A stretch of 64,000 nt of DNA, taken from NCBI GenBank assembly GCA_051453625.1, contig JBOZIK010000001.1, positions 61,988,941 to 62,052,940 of the forward strand, given 5' to 3'. Each line of letters starts with the position of its first letter. Positions within the stretch are counted from its first letter, which is position 1. The notes beneath the pieces were generated by a model. That model searched no databases, was not told the origin of the DNA, and saw nothing but the letters and a program-made list of their open reading frames with translations. The translations under genes and the position numbers were made by a program. Shown here in pieces: positions 1-11,367 of the stretch. This DNA comes from Welwitschia mirabilis. Lineage: Eukaryota > Gnetophyta > Gnetopsida > Welwitschiales.

Positions 1-1208
1 GAGTAACTTCTATCATAGAATCATCAAAACTTGCTTTTTTCAAGGGGTGCCTTGAGCTTTGGGATAAGGTATAGGCATTGGGATGGGAAGCCCTTTTTCA
101 TAATCTCCATAAAGAATCAAGGACCGATATTATCATGTTCTATAGAAGATGGAGAATTTAGAGAACTAATTTTAGGAGAATCTTCATAAAAACCATAAAA
201 TCTTCCCTTTCTCCCCTCTTAGACATCCCGGTAGTAGGTAAAATAATTCTTCTTAAAAGCAGAGGATAATAAGAGATAATCCACTTTCTTTTCTGGCAGT
301 GTTCCAAAACTTCCTAGTGCATACATTAGCCACAAGAAGTTATTCCTCCTTGGGGATTGGGAGCCCAAATGATAGACCATTATTTCATCCAGTGTAGTTA
401 CTACTCAAAATTATCAGGCTTACACTTTACCTTCTTCAAAGCTTTGAACCTAGGGTACCAGGTTTATCTTCCTTACTTCTTTATTCAGGCACTACATTGT
501 AAAGATTTGGCATGACATTAAGGATTAATAATGGCCCTTTAGAGGGTAGCAAGAGAGCTTAGGGCTCAGCCCCTCCTTCTCCTCCTCCTCGGCAATGTTA
601 CCCTTAGGATACCTCTCCCAAGAGAAAATCAAAGAGAAAAGCTACAACTGATTAAACCTCTTATGCTAAGGAGGAAATTAAGCTAGGAACCTCTCGCTCT
701 TAGAGAGGGACAAGTCCATCCTCGAAATCTCAGACAGAAAAGATGAAGTCACCCTCAGCACAAGAGGAGACATCTTAAGAAAATTCCCCAACTGAAGCCT
801 AGGAGCAAAAGAATCAACCTCAAGGCCATGCTGAAGAGGCCTCCTAAACAAAAAGTAGCTCCAATTGCAACCAAGAGGAGAATTCCATCATGGATTCTTC
901 ATTGAAAGAGAGACAGCATGATACTTATGAAGACATAGACATGAACATTGTAAAAAGAGAGGTTATGCTTACCATAATGCATAGTCTGAAAAGATACCCT
1001 TTTATGATCTGAGGGATCTCTCATAGATCTCAATCACAAGTGATTAAGTCTAGCTACAAGAAGAAAGCACTTAGACTACACGCAGATAAGAATCAAATAG
1101 AACCTGAAGAGTTCAAGAAGGTTAATCAGGTATTTAAGTGTTATCAGATAAAATGGGACAATTCTTGCTTAAGCATAATCATGGCAACCTTTTCCCACAT
1201 TATAGGGG
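1..1208 (+). pseudogene. Transposon-like ORF remnant ending in a degenerate J-domain
   Basis: Plus-strand reading with shifts between frames. Bases 1-540 give a hydrophobic, helix-like segment with patterns such as W-x-x-x-x-x-x-GW and LDIP that resemble the extra ORF of LINE-2 at 28.1-28.8 kb. Bases 540-900 give a P/Q/E/S/K-rich linker in which many stops stand where Gln codons are expected. Bases about 1000-1160 read as a J-domain: FYDL, then one frame break, GIS, then SYKKKALRLHADKN (1055-1096) and EEFKKVNQVFKCYQ (1106-1150). The catalytic HPD tripeptide is HAD, so Hsp70 stimulation would be expected to be lost. The open part from 1040 starts GTG and ends TAG at 1222. I infer a decayed transposon ORF with a J-domain at its C-terminus; a captured DnaJ pseudogene is the alternative. 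Confidence 0.5.
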
Positions 1209-1320
1209 ATATTAATTTATAGTCCTTTTAGCTTTTATTATTCATTTAGTTTCAAGTTTTTGCTAGTTCTTCTTATTTTGAGGGTTGCTTTTTCCCCCAA
1301 TTTTGCCTTTTTTATAGTCT
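1209..1320. repeat. Left copy of 112 bp repeat flanking assembly gap
   Basis: These 112 bases recur at 1915-2026 on the other side of the gap with two mismatches seen. They cover the end of the J-domain ORF and the start of its 3' region. Confidence 0.85.
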
Positions 1321-1914
1321 NNNNNNNNNNNNNNNNNNNNNNNNNNNNNNNNNNNNNNNNNNNNNNNNNNNNNNNNNNNNNNNNNNNNNNNNNNNNNNNN
1401 NNNNNNNNNNNNNNNNNNNNNNNNNNNNNNNNNNNNNNNNNNNNNNNNNNNNNNNNNNNNNNNNNNNNNNNNNNNNNNNNNNNNNNNNNNNNNNNNNNNN
1501 NNNNNNNNNNNNNNNNNNNNNNNNNNNNNNNNNNNNNNNNNNNNNNNNNNNNNNNNNNNNNNNNNNNNNNNNNNNNNNNNNNNNNNNNNNNNNNNNNNNN
1601 NNNNNNNNNNNNNNNNNNNNNNNNNNNNNNNNNNNNNNNNNNNNNNNNNNNNNNNNNNNNNNNNNNNNNNNNNNNNNNNNNNNNNNNNNNNNNNNNNNNN
1701 NNNNNNNNNNNNNNNNNNNNNNNNNNNNNNNNNNNNNNNNNNNNNNNNNNNNNNNNNNNNNNNNNNNNNNNNNNNNNNNNNNNNNNNNNNNNNNNNNNNN
1801 NNNNNNNNNNNNNNNNNNNNNNNNNNNNNNNNNNNNNNNNNNNNNNNNNNNNNNNNNNNNNNNNNNNNNNNNNNNNNNNNNNNNNNNNNNNNNNNNNNNN
1901 NNNNNNNNNNNNNN
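1321..1914. other. Assembly gap (594 N)
   Basis: Run of N. The long open frame predicted across it is an artefact. Because both flanks carry the same 112 bp, the true gap may be zero or negative in length, or may hold a tandem copy. Confidence 0.99.
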
Positions 1915-2026
1915 ATATTAATTTATAGTCCTTTTAGCTTTTATTCTTCATTTAGTTTCAAGTTTTTGCTAGTTCTTCTTATTTTGAGGGTTGCTTTTGC
2001 CCCCAATTTTGCCTTTTTTATAGTCT
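1915..2026. repeat. Right copy of 112 bp repeat flanking assembly gap
   Basis: Near-identical to 1209-1320. It is followed by a 3'-UTR-like AT-rich stretch that ends in a T run just before the GA microsatellite. Confidence 0.85.
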
Positions 2027-2147
2027 ATCTCTGCATCCACAGTAGAATAATCTTCTTTTTATCGAAGGGTTTACTCATTCTTATTAAGTTAGGATTCTTT
2101 CACCCCCTTATGTAAATTTTCTAGTTTAATATATCTCTTTTTTTTGT

Positions 2148-2150
<3 letters not shown>

Positions 2151-2187
<37 letters not shown>
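2151..2187. repeat. (GA)n microsatellite
   Basis: About 18 uninterrupted GA units, directly after a T-rich stretch and GTTAC. It may have grown from the 3' tail of the retroelement to its left, but that is inference. Confidence 0.95.
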
Positions 2188-2189
<2 letters not shown>

Positions 2190-2190
<1 letters not shown>

Positions 2191-4300
2191 ATAAAAAGAA
2201 AAATTTTATCATATAAGAAAAATAAATAATATATACAATGAAGACCCCTATGATACATTTACATTATGGGTATGAAAAGCTCTATGGAAGACCTCCATTT
2301 TTATGAGAAAGAGATACATTATGTAGTTTTAGAACCTCCATACCATTATTATCTATTGTGAGGATGACATGTATTCTATTAAATAATACTTATAGAAATC
2401 ACACATTTAGCATAAGAATCCACTAGTTTTACTAACCTCAGAAAATCAAAATCGACATGAGTATTAGTTTTAAAGGAAGATGACTAGGTAATGCATGGAA
2501 ATATAGATATACATGGGATACACTAATAGTTATATTAATAATTTATTTCACTAATAAGAAAGTTTGGATGTTTAACTTGGTATACACATGATAGGGTTGA
2601 GAATGAAATTTGAAAGATCTTTTTCCTTTAACCACCCCTTTCTTTCATATTTCTAATGAACCTTTAGGTGTAAATAAGCCAAATAATGTGAACACATTAT
2701 AGTGAATGTATACTATAAGCTAGATTAAATCTTATCATATCAATTTTTAAAGTAATAGTTAAAATAATTTTTTAAAGAATAAATTTTTTGTTATCCATTT
2801 ATTTAATTAACTTACCATCTTGTTCACTTTATTTTATGTTATAGTAAAATATATCTCTAGCCTAGGTATTAAATGTGCTTTGAAGCTTAACCTTATTAAT
2901 ATCACTATAAGTGATTCATTTTGATGACTTAGACTAGATTCATGAATAAAGATATAACTTTTCATTAATATTATGGTTAATTTTTAATTCTATGTGTAAT
3001 TTTAAGTTAATATGTGATTGATATTTTCACTTTATTTACCTACTTATTTCCCTTCTACAAATGAAAACCCATATCTTTTTCCCACTATTACTATACTTGT
3101 CTTTAAGATTCTATCATTCTAACTCTATATAAGTTCTAACCTATTACTTACACATATCCTAATGAATGCCACCATCAACTAGTCTCCCATTGCTTCCTTT
3201 AAGTACCATTGATTACAATTGCTTATTTTATATTAGTATTTCCATCACCCTCTATCATTATGAATTGTTATTTTATATCTCCATAATCCTATAAGTATGA
3301 TTGTTCTTTTGATAGCATTACCATCATTTCATAGTCTTATCTAATGCTATTTTTTTATTCTTCCAAATCCTTACTTTTGTTTTAATCTACTAGCATCTAG
3401 ATCTTTTACACTACATTTTCATTATCACCACCATCTATGTTTTTTATGCCATTATTTACTCTTTCCTTAGCCCTCTTAACTAAAGACATTATGATAAGTA
3501 GGTTTAAATATTTCACTTTAAAGGAGGGAATCATTTAATTCCTATAGTAGTATATAGTTTCACATATTGCGAAGGTGGGAATACTTTCATAACTTAGTGC
3601 TTCAATGTTGAGTAATAGAACACATATGCTCTTTCTTCTTATCATGTAACTTTATTATATTTTATAACTTAATTTGAACATGTGGGATAATGTCTAAATT
3701 TGTTAGGAGTAAAAATCAATATTTTTTTGGAATATATTACTAAATTTCATTTAATTTATATAGAACTCATACATTTTCATTACTTAGAAAATTTATTAAG
3801 TGAGTTCTAATTTTACAAATTAAATGCTTGATGCTGAGTTCTTTTTTTAATATAATGCTACAGATCAAGATTTTTAGATTAAAAAACTACATGATGAAAT
3901 GACGCAGAGCAGTGAATGGCATTCTGAGTGAGTGAAGAATGGAACTCTGAACATCTACAAATGGTGTTCTGGTTGTGAACAGTATTCTAACCCATGACTA
4001 GAATGGTTTTTCTACTCGCAAATGTGACCCTAAGGTGATTAATACACAACCTCTTCATTCTCTATGTAGACCTGTAAACCACTCTATTTGCAAATGCTCT
4101 AGGTTTCCTCTATGTGTAGTGCCCAAATGAGTCTTCGTCATACTACTTTGGTAGTGTGTGATTTCCATTTACATAACACACATAACAGAATAGATGCATA
4201 CAGGATTATATTTTCTCTCAAATGTTCACCTTAGATAAAACATATCTTTATCAGACATTTCTCCTTGATTCTAAGATAATTAAACCTTCCTAAGCTAATA
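2190..4300. other. AT-rich stretch without recognisable gene
   Basis: No open frame above about 60 codons and no family motif seen on either strand. Around 3890-4010 a loose motif of the form GAATGG-n-NTTCTG/CTCTG recurs three times (3915, 3940, 3960 area), probably in the 5' leader of the LINE that follows. Confidence 0.6.
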
Positions 4301-4429
4301 TTGTCTTTAGTAATAGAAGCAAGAAGAAAGGAATATCTCTCAAATTTGTATCAAGACAATATGCAAACAATGATTTTGTGTAGATTGAACTCGATGAATG
4401 AAAGGAGAAAAACTCGATGTGGATGCACT

Positions 4430-5300
4430 ACCTGGTAGGATATATTTTTGGCCTCAATCCTAATCCTATCTACATGGAAATATTTGTAACACAATGGATA
4501 AAGGCTAATTTACTAGAGGTCATCAATTATAATAGAGGAATTTTTATCTACAGTTTCATTCACCTAAAAATATGAATAAGATTCTGAAGGAGGGACCATG
4601 GCCTTTGATAACAGACCTTTAATCCTTTAGTCTTGGACACATGAACTAGACTTTAGAGTGATAGATATTAAATATTTTTCATTATGATTCAAATTCCCAC
4701 ACCTAAGGCCAAATCTATGATGCGAATTCATACTAAGCAAAATTGTGAATGTCATAGGCAAACCAATTTGCATTAATGCTATTACTGCCTGTAGAGGGAG
4801 GCTTGCCTATGCTCAAGTCTACATTAAAGTTTCCATTGATGCAGAGCTTTCCAAAGAAATAAAACTAAGAAGTATAGATGATAGAAAGTTCAGCCAGGGA
4901 GTGGAATATGAGTGAACTCCACCTAGGTGTACATAGTGTAAGCTTTTGGGTCATACAACCACTGATTGTGCTAGGAGAACCACTCAAAAATGGGTGCTAA
5001 AGGTCATTAGACCAGAAGTCACTAAATAAGGAGACTCACACTTAGATCAAGCTCATTAGCCAATGACCAGTATAAAGGTTTCATTAGAGATTACAGAAGT
5101 AGATCTTACAAACATAAAAAATCAGGAATCATCACCCATCTGTGATTCACATAATATTGGAATGAATAATAAGACTACACTAAAAAGGAGGATTGACCTA
5201 GATAAATCCATAACTAAACCTACTTATCCAAATAAATTATAGGGGTGGACTGAAATTACTAGCACTGTAGGAAAGAGAGGAAGGAAAAAGAATGGGAATC
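4430..5300 (+). pseudogene. LINE-1A ORF1 remnant (DUF4283 + CCHC zinc knuckle)
   Basis: The reading around 4440-4970 follows the DUF4283 pattern: WTHELDF at about 4636, WFKFPHLRP at about 4683, IGKP and GRLAYAQVYIKV (4796-4831), then VEYE and the knuckle. At 4928-4969 the frame gives C-x2-C-x4-H-x4-C, with all four ligands present and a TAG between the first two Cys. A basic tail follows (KRGRKKNG near 5270-5293). ORF1 proteins of this kind bind the LINE RNA. At least six in-frame stops sit where Trp or Gln would be expected, so no protein is made. Confidence 0.75.
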
Positions 5301-5374
5301 CTCATGCCTAAGCTAGGATATAGCATAGGAATAAGATTGGCCCAAGACCTACCCATATAGATTAAATTCATATA

Positions 5375-8300
5375 GCATCTTGAAATATAAGGAGGCTATG
5401 CACCCAAGGCAAATAAAAGAAAATTTGAAGTTTAAATTTTAGAAATAAACTCAGTTTCATTAGCATGGTAGAGACTAAGTTGCATTCTACCTATATATAT
5501 AAATTCACTCATAGCTATTTTGGAGGCCGAAGCTATTACCAAAATTTTGATTTTTGAACAATGGGAGATTTCAACTAATGTGGAATCCATTGGTTCTTGA
5601 TGTTACCCCCATGCATAGATTAGCTCAAAGTATTTACTATTTTTTGAAGCCTACGGATGACACCAAAGGCTTTGCTATTACAACAGTATATGGATTTAAC
5701 ACATCACACCTGAGAATACTGCTCTGGCAAGTACTTGGCAATATATTAGTATTAGTTACTATTTCTTTGATAGTTCTTAAAGACTTTAACTATTTCTTAA
5801 ACTTAGAGGAAAAGCTAAATGGAAGAAGGATCACCAGAAGAGACACTAAAGAACTCCTTAACCTCACAAACAAACTACATATTTCTGACCTGAACTATAC
5901 AGGGGAGTTCTTCACATGGTGCAATCACCATTCAGGTTAAGATAGGATCTTCTGCAAGCTAGATCAAATCCTTGTTAATAAGCTTTGGATATCACATTTT
6001 GAGAAATCCCAAACTGAATTCCAACCACCAAGTATATTTCATCATAGCTCATGTATAGTGCATATCAGCGAACCAACAAGAAAAATCCCCCCTTTCAGAA
6101 TTTATATCAGTTGGACTTTGGATGAGCACTTTATGGCCCTAATAGCTAAGGCTTGACAGATAAGAGTTAATGGTTATCCAATGTATGTGATATACTAAAA
6201 ATTGAAGGTAACTAGATTGGACCTCAAGAGTTTTCACCAAACAAACTACAGCAATATCTCAAATAGGATCAAGGAGACAAGGCAGAAGCTCCATGATATT
6301 TAGCACAGTGTTCAGGTTAATCTCAATAATCAAGGACTCTATATTAAGGATAAAATCATGTTAAAGGAATTTAAGAGACTCTTGAGGGTTGAGACTCTAA
6401 TGTATAAGCAGAGAACTAAGACTCTTTGAATAACTGAGGGTGATTTTAATACTGCCTTCTTCCATGCTTAGGTGAAAAAGAATAAGATTATGAGGAACAT
6501 ATATACTCGATTTAAAGAAGAGGGCATCAAACTTAATACTCCAGAGGCCTGCAAGAAAGGATGATTAGATTTTATCAAAACCTCCTCAGTATGTTAGATC
6601 AGTGCATTCCTATAATTCCTTCTCATGTACAGATGAGGGCTTTGGTCATAGACCATTTATGCCTATATATTTATGCACCTATCATAGATCAAGAGATTTT
6701 CCAAACTATTAAATCCATTTTAAATGAAAAGGCACCAGGTCCAGATGGTTTTTTCACATCCTTTTTTAAGAAGGCATGGCCTATCATTGGGTCTAATATC
6801 ACCAAAGTTATCAAAACTTATTTTACTTCAAATCAAATGTTAGGGACTACAAATTCAATAACTCTGGTCCTTATACCTAAAGTCGGATGTCCAATACTTA
6901 CCTCTAAATTTAGGTCCATTGCATGTTGTAATGTTCTTTACAAAGACATCTCCAACATTCTTATCTTTAGGATTAAATAGATAATTGGTGATTTAATGGA
7001 AAAATAACAGGGAGCATTTGTAAAAGAAGAAGCATAATTCACAACTTCCTCCTTGCATAAGAAATGGTCCATAACTATGAGAGGAGGTAGATCATCCCTA
7101 GATGCACATTGAACATGAATTTAAAGAAAGCATATAATACATTGAAGTGGGAGTTCTTAGAACAGCTACTTACCATGCTTGGATTCCCTTATAGATTCAT
7201 CAGATGGGTGATGAACTATATCAAAACTATCAAATACTCAATCCTCTTTAATGGAAAACTAAATGATTATTTTGAAGGGAGAAGAGGAATAAGGAAAGGG
7301 GACCCTATGTCTCCATATATATTCTCACTAGCTATGAAGTACCTAGGGAGATAACTAAAGGCTTATATTGATTCAAGTAGGTTTAAATACCATCCCAAGT
7401 ATAAACAAATAGAAATCTCACACTTGATTTATGCTGATAACTTGTTGATATTCTACAAAGGGGAAAGAGAGTCTATGATGGTCCTTAAGTAGGCCTTGAA
7501 CCATTTTGCAAATTCTTTTAGATTAAAAGCAAACCTCTCCAAATCTCAAGATTATTATGCAAGAATTACTACCCCAGTCAGAAGGAAAATCTTGGATGAG
7601 ATGCAGTTTACCATTCAAGTACCTAGGAGTTCCCTTAACATCTAAATCCCTTTCAATAAATAAATACTTGCCACTAATTGAGAAAATGACCTCTAGAAAT
7701 CATTGCTAGATCAATAAATATCTATCTTATGGAGATAGATTAGAGCTAATAAGGTTAGTGCTATAAAGCATTAAAATCTACTAATTTTAGGTGTTTATTT
7801 TACCCAAGAAAGTCATAAAGGAGGTGGAGAATCTGTAGATCATTCTTATGATCAGGAAAGAAGCAATTTAGGAGATTTCTTGTGGCCTTGAAAAAGGTAA
7901 TTACCTAAAGGCAGTACATGGATTAGGCCTGAAGAATATCTATATCTACAATAGGGCACTTAACTTCAAAAATTTTTGGGCTTTAGCAAATAAAGAAGAC
8001 TTCCTGTGGGTGAGGTGGATATATGGATTTTATATGAAATGAAATGATATCTGGACTACATTAATCAAACATTCCTTTTCATGGACCTTTAAGAAGCTAA
8101 TAAAGCTTCAAAAGGATGCAAGGAGATGTGTTCAAGTTATTGCTAGATAGATGAGATGAACAGGAGGAGTTAAGCCCTTCTCAGTTGTTGCTGCATATCT
8201 GATCCTTTCTAAAATGCCCCTAAAGTGAAATGGTCTTATGCTATCTAGGGTAAATATGTCTAGATAAGGCACTCTATTATCTCTTAACTTGCAATGCAAA

Positions 8301-8420
8301 ATAGGCTAATGAATGAAGATAAGCTAAACAGAATTGACATCTTAGTGGACCAGCAGTGTATTTTCTGTAATGCTTCTCTAGAATCAAGGAACCACTTGTT
8401 TTTCTCATGCTTATTCTCTT
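5375..8420 (+). pseudogene. LINE-1A ORF2 remnant (EN-RT-zf-RVT)
   Basis: The endonuclease starts with a SWNIRRLC-like motif at about 5375. Its GDFN motif is KDFN (about 5780). WCNHHSG and DRIFCKLDQILVN follow at 5917-5975, and the terminal SDHSP-like motif is degraded. RT begins with KAPGPDGF (6730-6753), then LKKAYN (7121-7138), GIRKGDPMSPYIFSLA (7288-7335) and YADN (7430-7441). The catalytic Asp residues expected at 7118 and in YADD are Asn. The zf-RVT segment at 8362-8412 reads C-x2-C then NHLFFSC. It would prime and copy the LINE RNA at a nicked target; here it is inactive through stops, frameshifts and lost catalytic Asp. Confidence 0.85.
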
Positions 8421-9499
8421 CCTAAATCTAGAATCTGGTAAACCAATTTATTCTATTTACAACCCCCTTCTCATGGCCCCAATTGTAGAACTAAATTATC
8501 ACATCATTGAGTCCCTTAGAGTCAAAATCAAATTTATAAGGCCACCTTCAATATAGCCATTTACTTTATCTGGTATCACAAGAACCAAATAATCTTCAAA
8601 CACATTAGCCCATAGGTGTAAACTTATTTTCATATGATCAGATTTAATGTCAAAATCCAACTAGAATCTATCAAGATTATGAAGGATACCAATGCTAATA
8701 AAAACTAGTGTCAAGCCCTACATATCTACCCAGATTCAAGAGAAGGGTCTAGCAGTGACAGATTTCAAAAGGAGTGCTTTTCTATAGCTAAAAAAGAAGA
8801 AATCCTTAAAGCACTGAGGAAAGAATACATGTAGCAAAAATCTTAAAGATCTGAAGAAACAACTTTATTGAATTCGCACTTAGGAATTTTAGTTTGCAAA
8901 ACCATATTTCCTAGTCTTTAAGGTTCAGCATTATGAAAATAGAGCTGGAACTATTAACCCATCTTCATCTGATCAGCTTGTGTATGCAAGGCTAGTCCTC
9001 TATTTTTCCAGTAATATAATCACTTTGAGTTCACCTTGTATAGGAACCTCCCAAGTAAAAACTACTAGTATTTTATTAAGATTTTCTCTTTTACTCATGT
9101 AGAAGTTTGATTTAAATTGCCTCCAAACTACTTCAAGCATCAAGATAGCTAATCACTCCTACTCTCCCTTCATGAGAGAGTTAGGTTTTAGGGGGCCTTC
9201 TGGTGAAATCATAGGCTACCTCATTTGCATGCCTTTATCAAAGCTCAGCCTCTATTTTCTGCTTAGTCACCAATTTGACAAGCAGATTCTTAGGCCTACA
9301 TACTATCACTCATAGAAGAGTTCTTAGAGCTGTTCGGTTCATTGAAAGGATTTGTGTTGAGCTTGAGTCCTTTACCTTATTCCTTTAGTGTCTACATTTT
9401 CTTAAGAATGATCACTCTGATCATTCTGTGAATTTATTAGGGTTTGATCTTCCATGAATTACCAGTAATTAAATTGATTTCTTCCCAAAAAAGATTTAT

Positions 9500-10850
9500 A
9501 GCTCATTAGTAAGCATAAATTTAATTATTAATATGGTACATAGATAATTATATGAAATTTTTAAATTTTGGGATAGCCTTTATAGTACTTCATTATAGAA
9601 ATTAAAATAGTAAGATCTATTTAATGAGTGTATTTATACTTAAATTATTATGTTTCTTAACTTTAAATTTTAGTAAATTAATATACTTTTAAGGCTAGAA
9701 ATATAATATTTGTAATAAATTTATTAATAATCATGATTATCTATTAATTAATAATATAATTATTAAAAAGAACTAACTTGTAGTATCTTATCTAGGAACA
9801 TCCTTGGTTTCCCAGATTTAATTGGAGCCAAATTAGCTAAAGGTACTTGCATCACTTACTATACTACTATCATCTTCAGTGTTACAAAGCAAAGTGGATT
9901 TTGCAAAGTAAGACAATCTAGCTATATGTTGAGATAATGTTAAAGTAATTTATGAAGACTAAATACTCTACTATCCAAGGATATTCATTATTGTTCAACC
10001 ATTAATTATAAAGGTGTATTAACAAATAACTTTAGTTCTAATAAAAGCTAGAAAAGATTAGACTACCTCAAGAACTAAACATTCTTCACTCTTCATTCAT
10101 CTATTGAATAATATAAAGCTTGAAATCTGCGATTGTTGAAGCACTATTTATTAGCATCCCTTAGAACTCTAAAATTTTAGATCTAGAATTCTAGGGTATA
10201 TAATAAGACCTTATCTTATCATGAAGTTCTAAGCCTCCTTTCTTCCTCTATAAGTATGAGAGAATGATGGCTTCATATGACATCTACCATGTCTTGCCTT
10301 AGGCTTAATCTATGGCTTAATCTATGATTTGGTAATCTCTATAGTGGTTGCATCATTAGTGAGTGTTCTTTGATCTTTAGTTAGATTTAATTTACTTTTT
10401 CATATTTGAGTTAATTATTATTATTGATTATGCAATATTATTTTTTGAATGTTTCTTTACACTTTTTTGGTAGAATTAAACCTTTAATGCTTTGAAGGAT
10501 TTAGGTGATTAACATGTTAATAGATGATATCTTTCATGCTATGTATTTTTTTCTCACATTTCATTATAAGATGTAATAATTACATACTCCTAATTTCTTT
10601 AAATACAAAATCTACAATGGAATAACTTATTACCTCTTTAGAAAATTAAGTTATCTTTAATGAATTATCTTTTACTTAATAAAAGTTTCTATAATAGATT
10701 AATTTATGAATAGTTAATTTTAATTTCCAAGAGAATATATCAAATCAATTAAATATTTCATCTTAACAAATTTCTCCTTATACTTAAATAAGAGTTTTGG
10801 AGATTCTTTCCTATTAAGTTTTTAAATTTTTCCAAGGACGATTTTTAGGG
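9500..10850. other. AT-rich stretch, probable 5' leader of LINE-3
   Basis: No supported gene. Since LINE-3 ORF1 begins near 10.95 kb, part of this may be its 5' UTR, but no promoter or boundary could be fixed. Confidence 0.4.
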
Positions 10851-10859
10851 TTTTAGAAT

Positions 10860-11362
10860 AGTAAATGGATAAAGATGTAGATTCTTCCTCTCCCTCTATT
10901 ATCTATAAATTCAATAGCATAGATAAATATGTAGTCTATATATAGTTCATGGTCTTGCATGTTATTGATTTTTTTAATAGTCCTTCATCCTTACAACAAT
11001 TCCTTTAGACATGGATTGATAAGTTCTAAGAGCTTAAAGGTTTACATGTCACTTTCGTTTTCAACCTTTGTAATGGCTTTCTTCTTTTTCACTTCAAGAG
11101 TGAAGTCAATACCAATAAAGTTATTGAAGGTAACCCTTGATATGTGGGTTTAACCATTATTTTTCTTAAACCATGGGTTAAGAGTTTTAAAGTCAATCAG
11201 CATGTAACTATCAGGGTGTTGATTTGGGTCAAGTTTCTAAAGACACCTATTTGGCCTTTTATTCTAGATTTATGCAAAAATCTAAGTACATTGATTATAG
11301 AAGAAAATAAATCATCAAAAAAGAAATAATCATTAAGTAATGTTAAACTAAATAAATGTGAA
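10860..11362 (+). pseudogene. LINE-3 ORF1, first part (DUF4283)
   Basis: Two overlapping open stretches, 10959-11153 and 11144-11329, together follow the DUF4283 pattern: LKGLHVTF-like start, a W-YVG/VGLTIIFLKPWVKSF strand (11144-11180) and VLIWVKFLKTPIWPF (11215-11259), which matches the family's 'PVWVRLPxLPxxxW'. The region is cut at 11363-11367 by the target duplication TGCAT of the copia element and resumes at 22569. It is the oldest layer in this part of the window. Confidence 0.65.
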
Positions 11363-11367
11363 TGCAT
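11363..11367. repeat. Target duplication TGCAT (left) of copia-1
   Basis: TGCAT directly precedes the left LTR and also directly follows the right LTR at 22564-22568. A 5 bp duplication is the norm for Ty1/copia integration. Confidence 0.85.

Larger units (their letters stand above)
4320..9500 (+). mobile_element. LINE-1A: decayed L1-type LINE
   Basis: Holds, in order, an ORF1 with DUF4283 and a CCHC knuckle (4.43-5.3 kb), an apurinic endonuclease domain (5.38-6.1 kb), reverse transcriptase (6.5-7.75 kb) and a zf-RVT segment (8.34-8.42 kb), then a non-coding tail that ends near an A run at about 9489. This order is that of plant L1 elements. All domains are in fragments of different frames. 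The 5' edge is uncertain and no target duplication was found. Confidence 0.85.

Noticed and set aside
1260-1928. Long frames across N runs (also at 19455, 32252, 56885)
   Set aside because: Made almost wholly of unknown bases; not evidence of coding.
2151-2187. CRISPR-like or regulatory GA array
   Set aside because: A plain dinucleotide microsatellite without spacers.
11144-11329. Independent small host gene
   Set aside because: The motif order VGLTIIFLKPWVKSF and WVKFLKTPIWPF fits DUF4283 of a LINE ORF1, and the frame is cut by the copia-1 target duplication.
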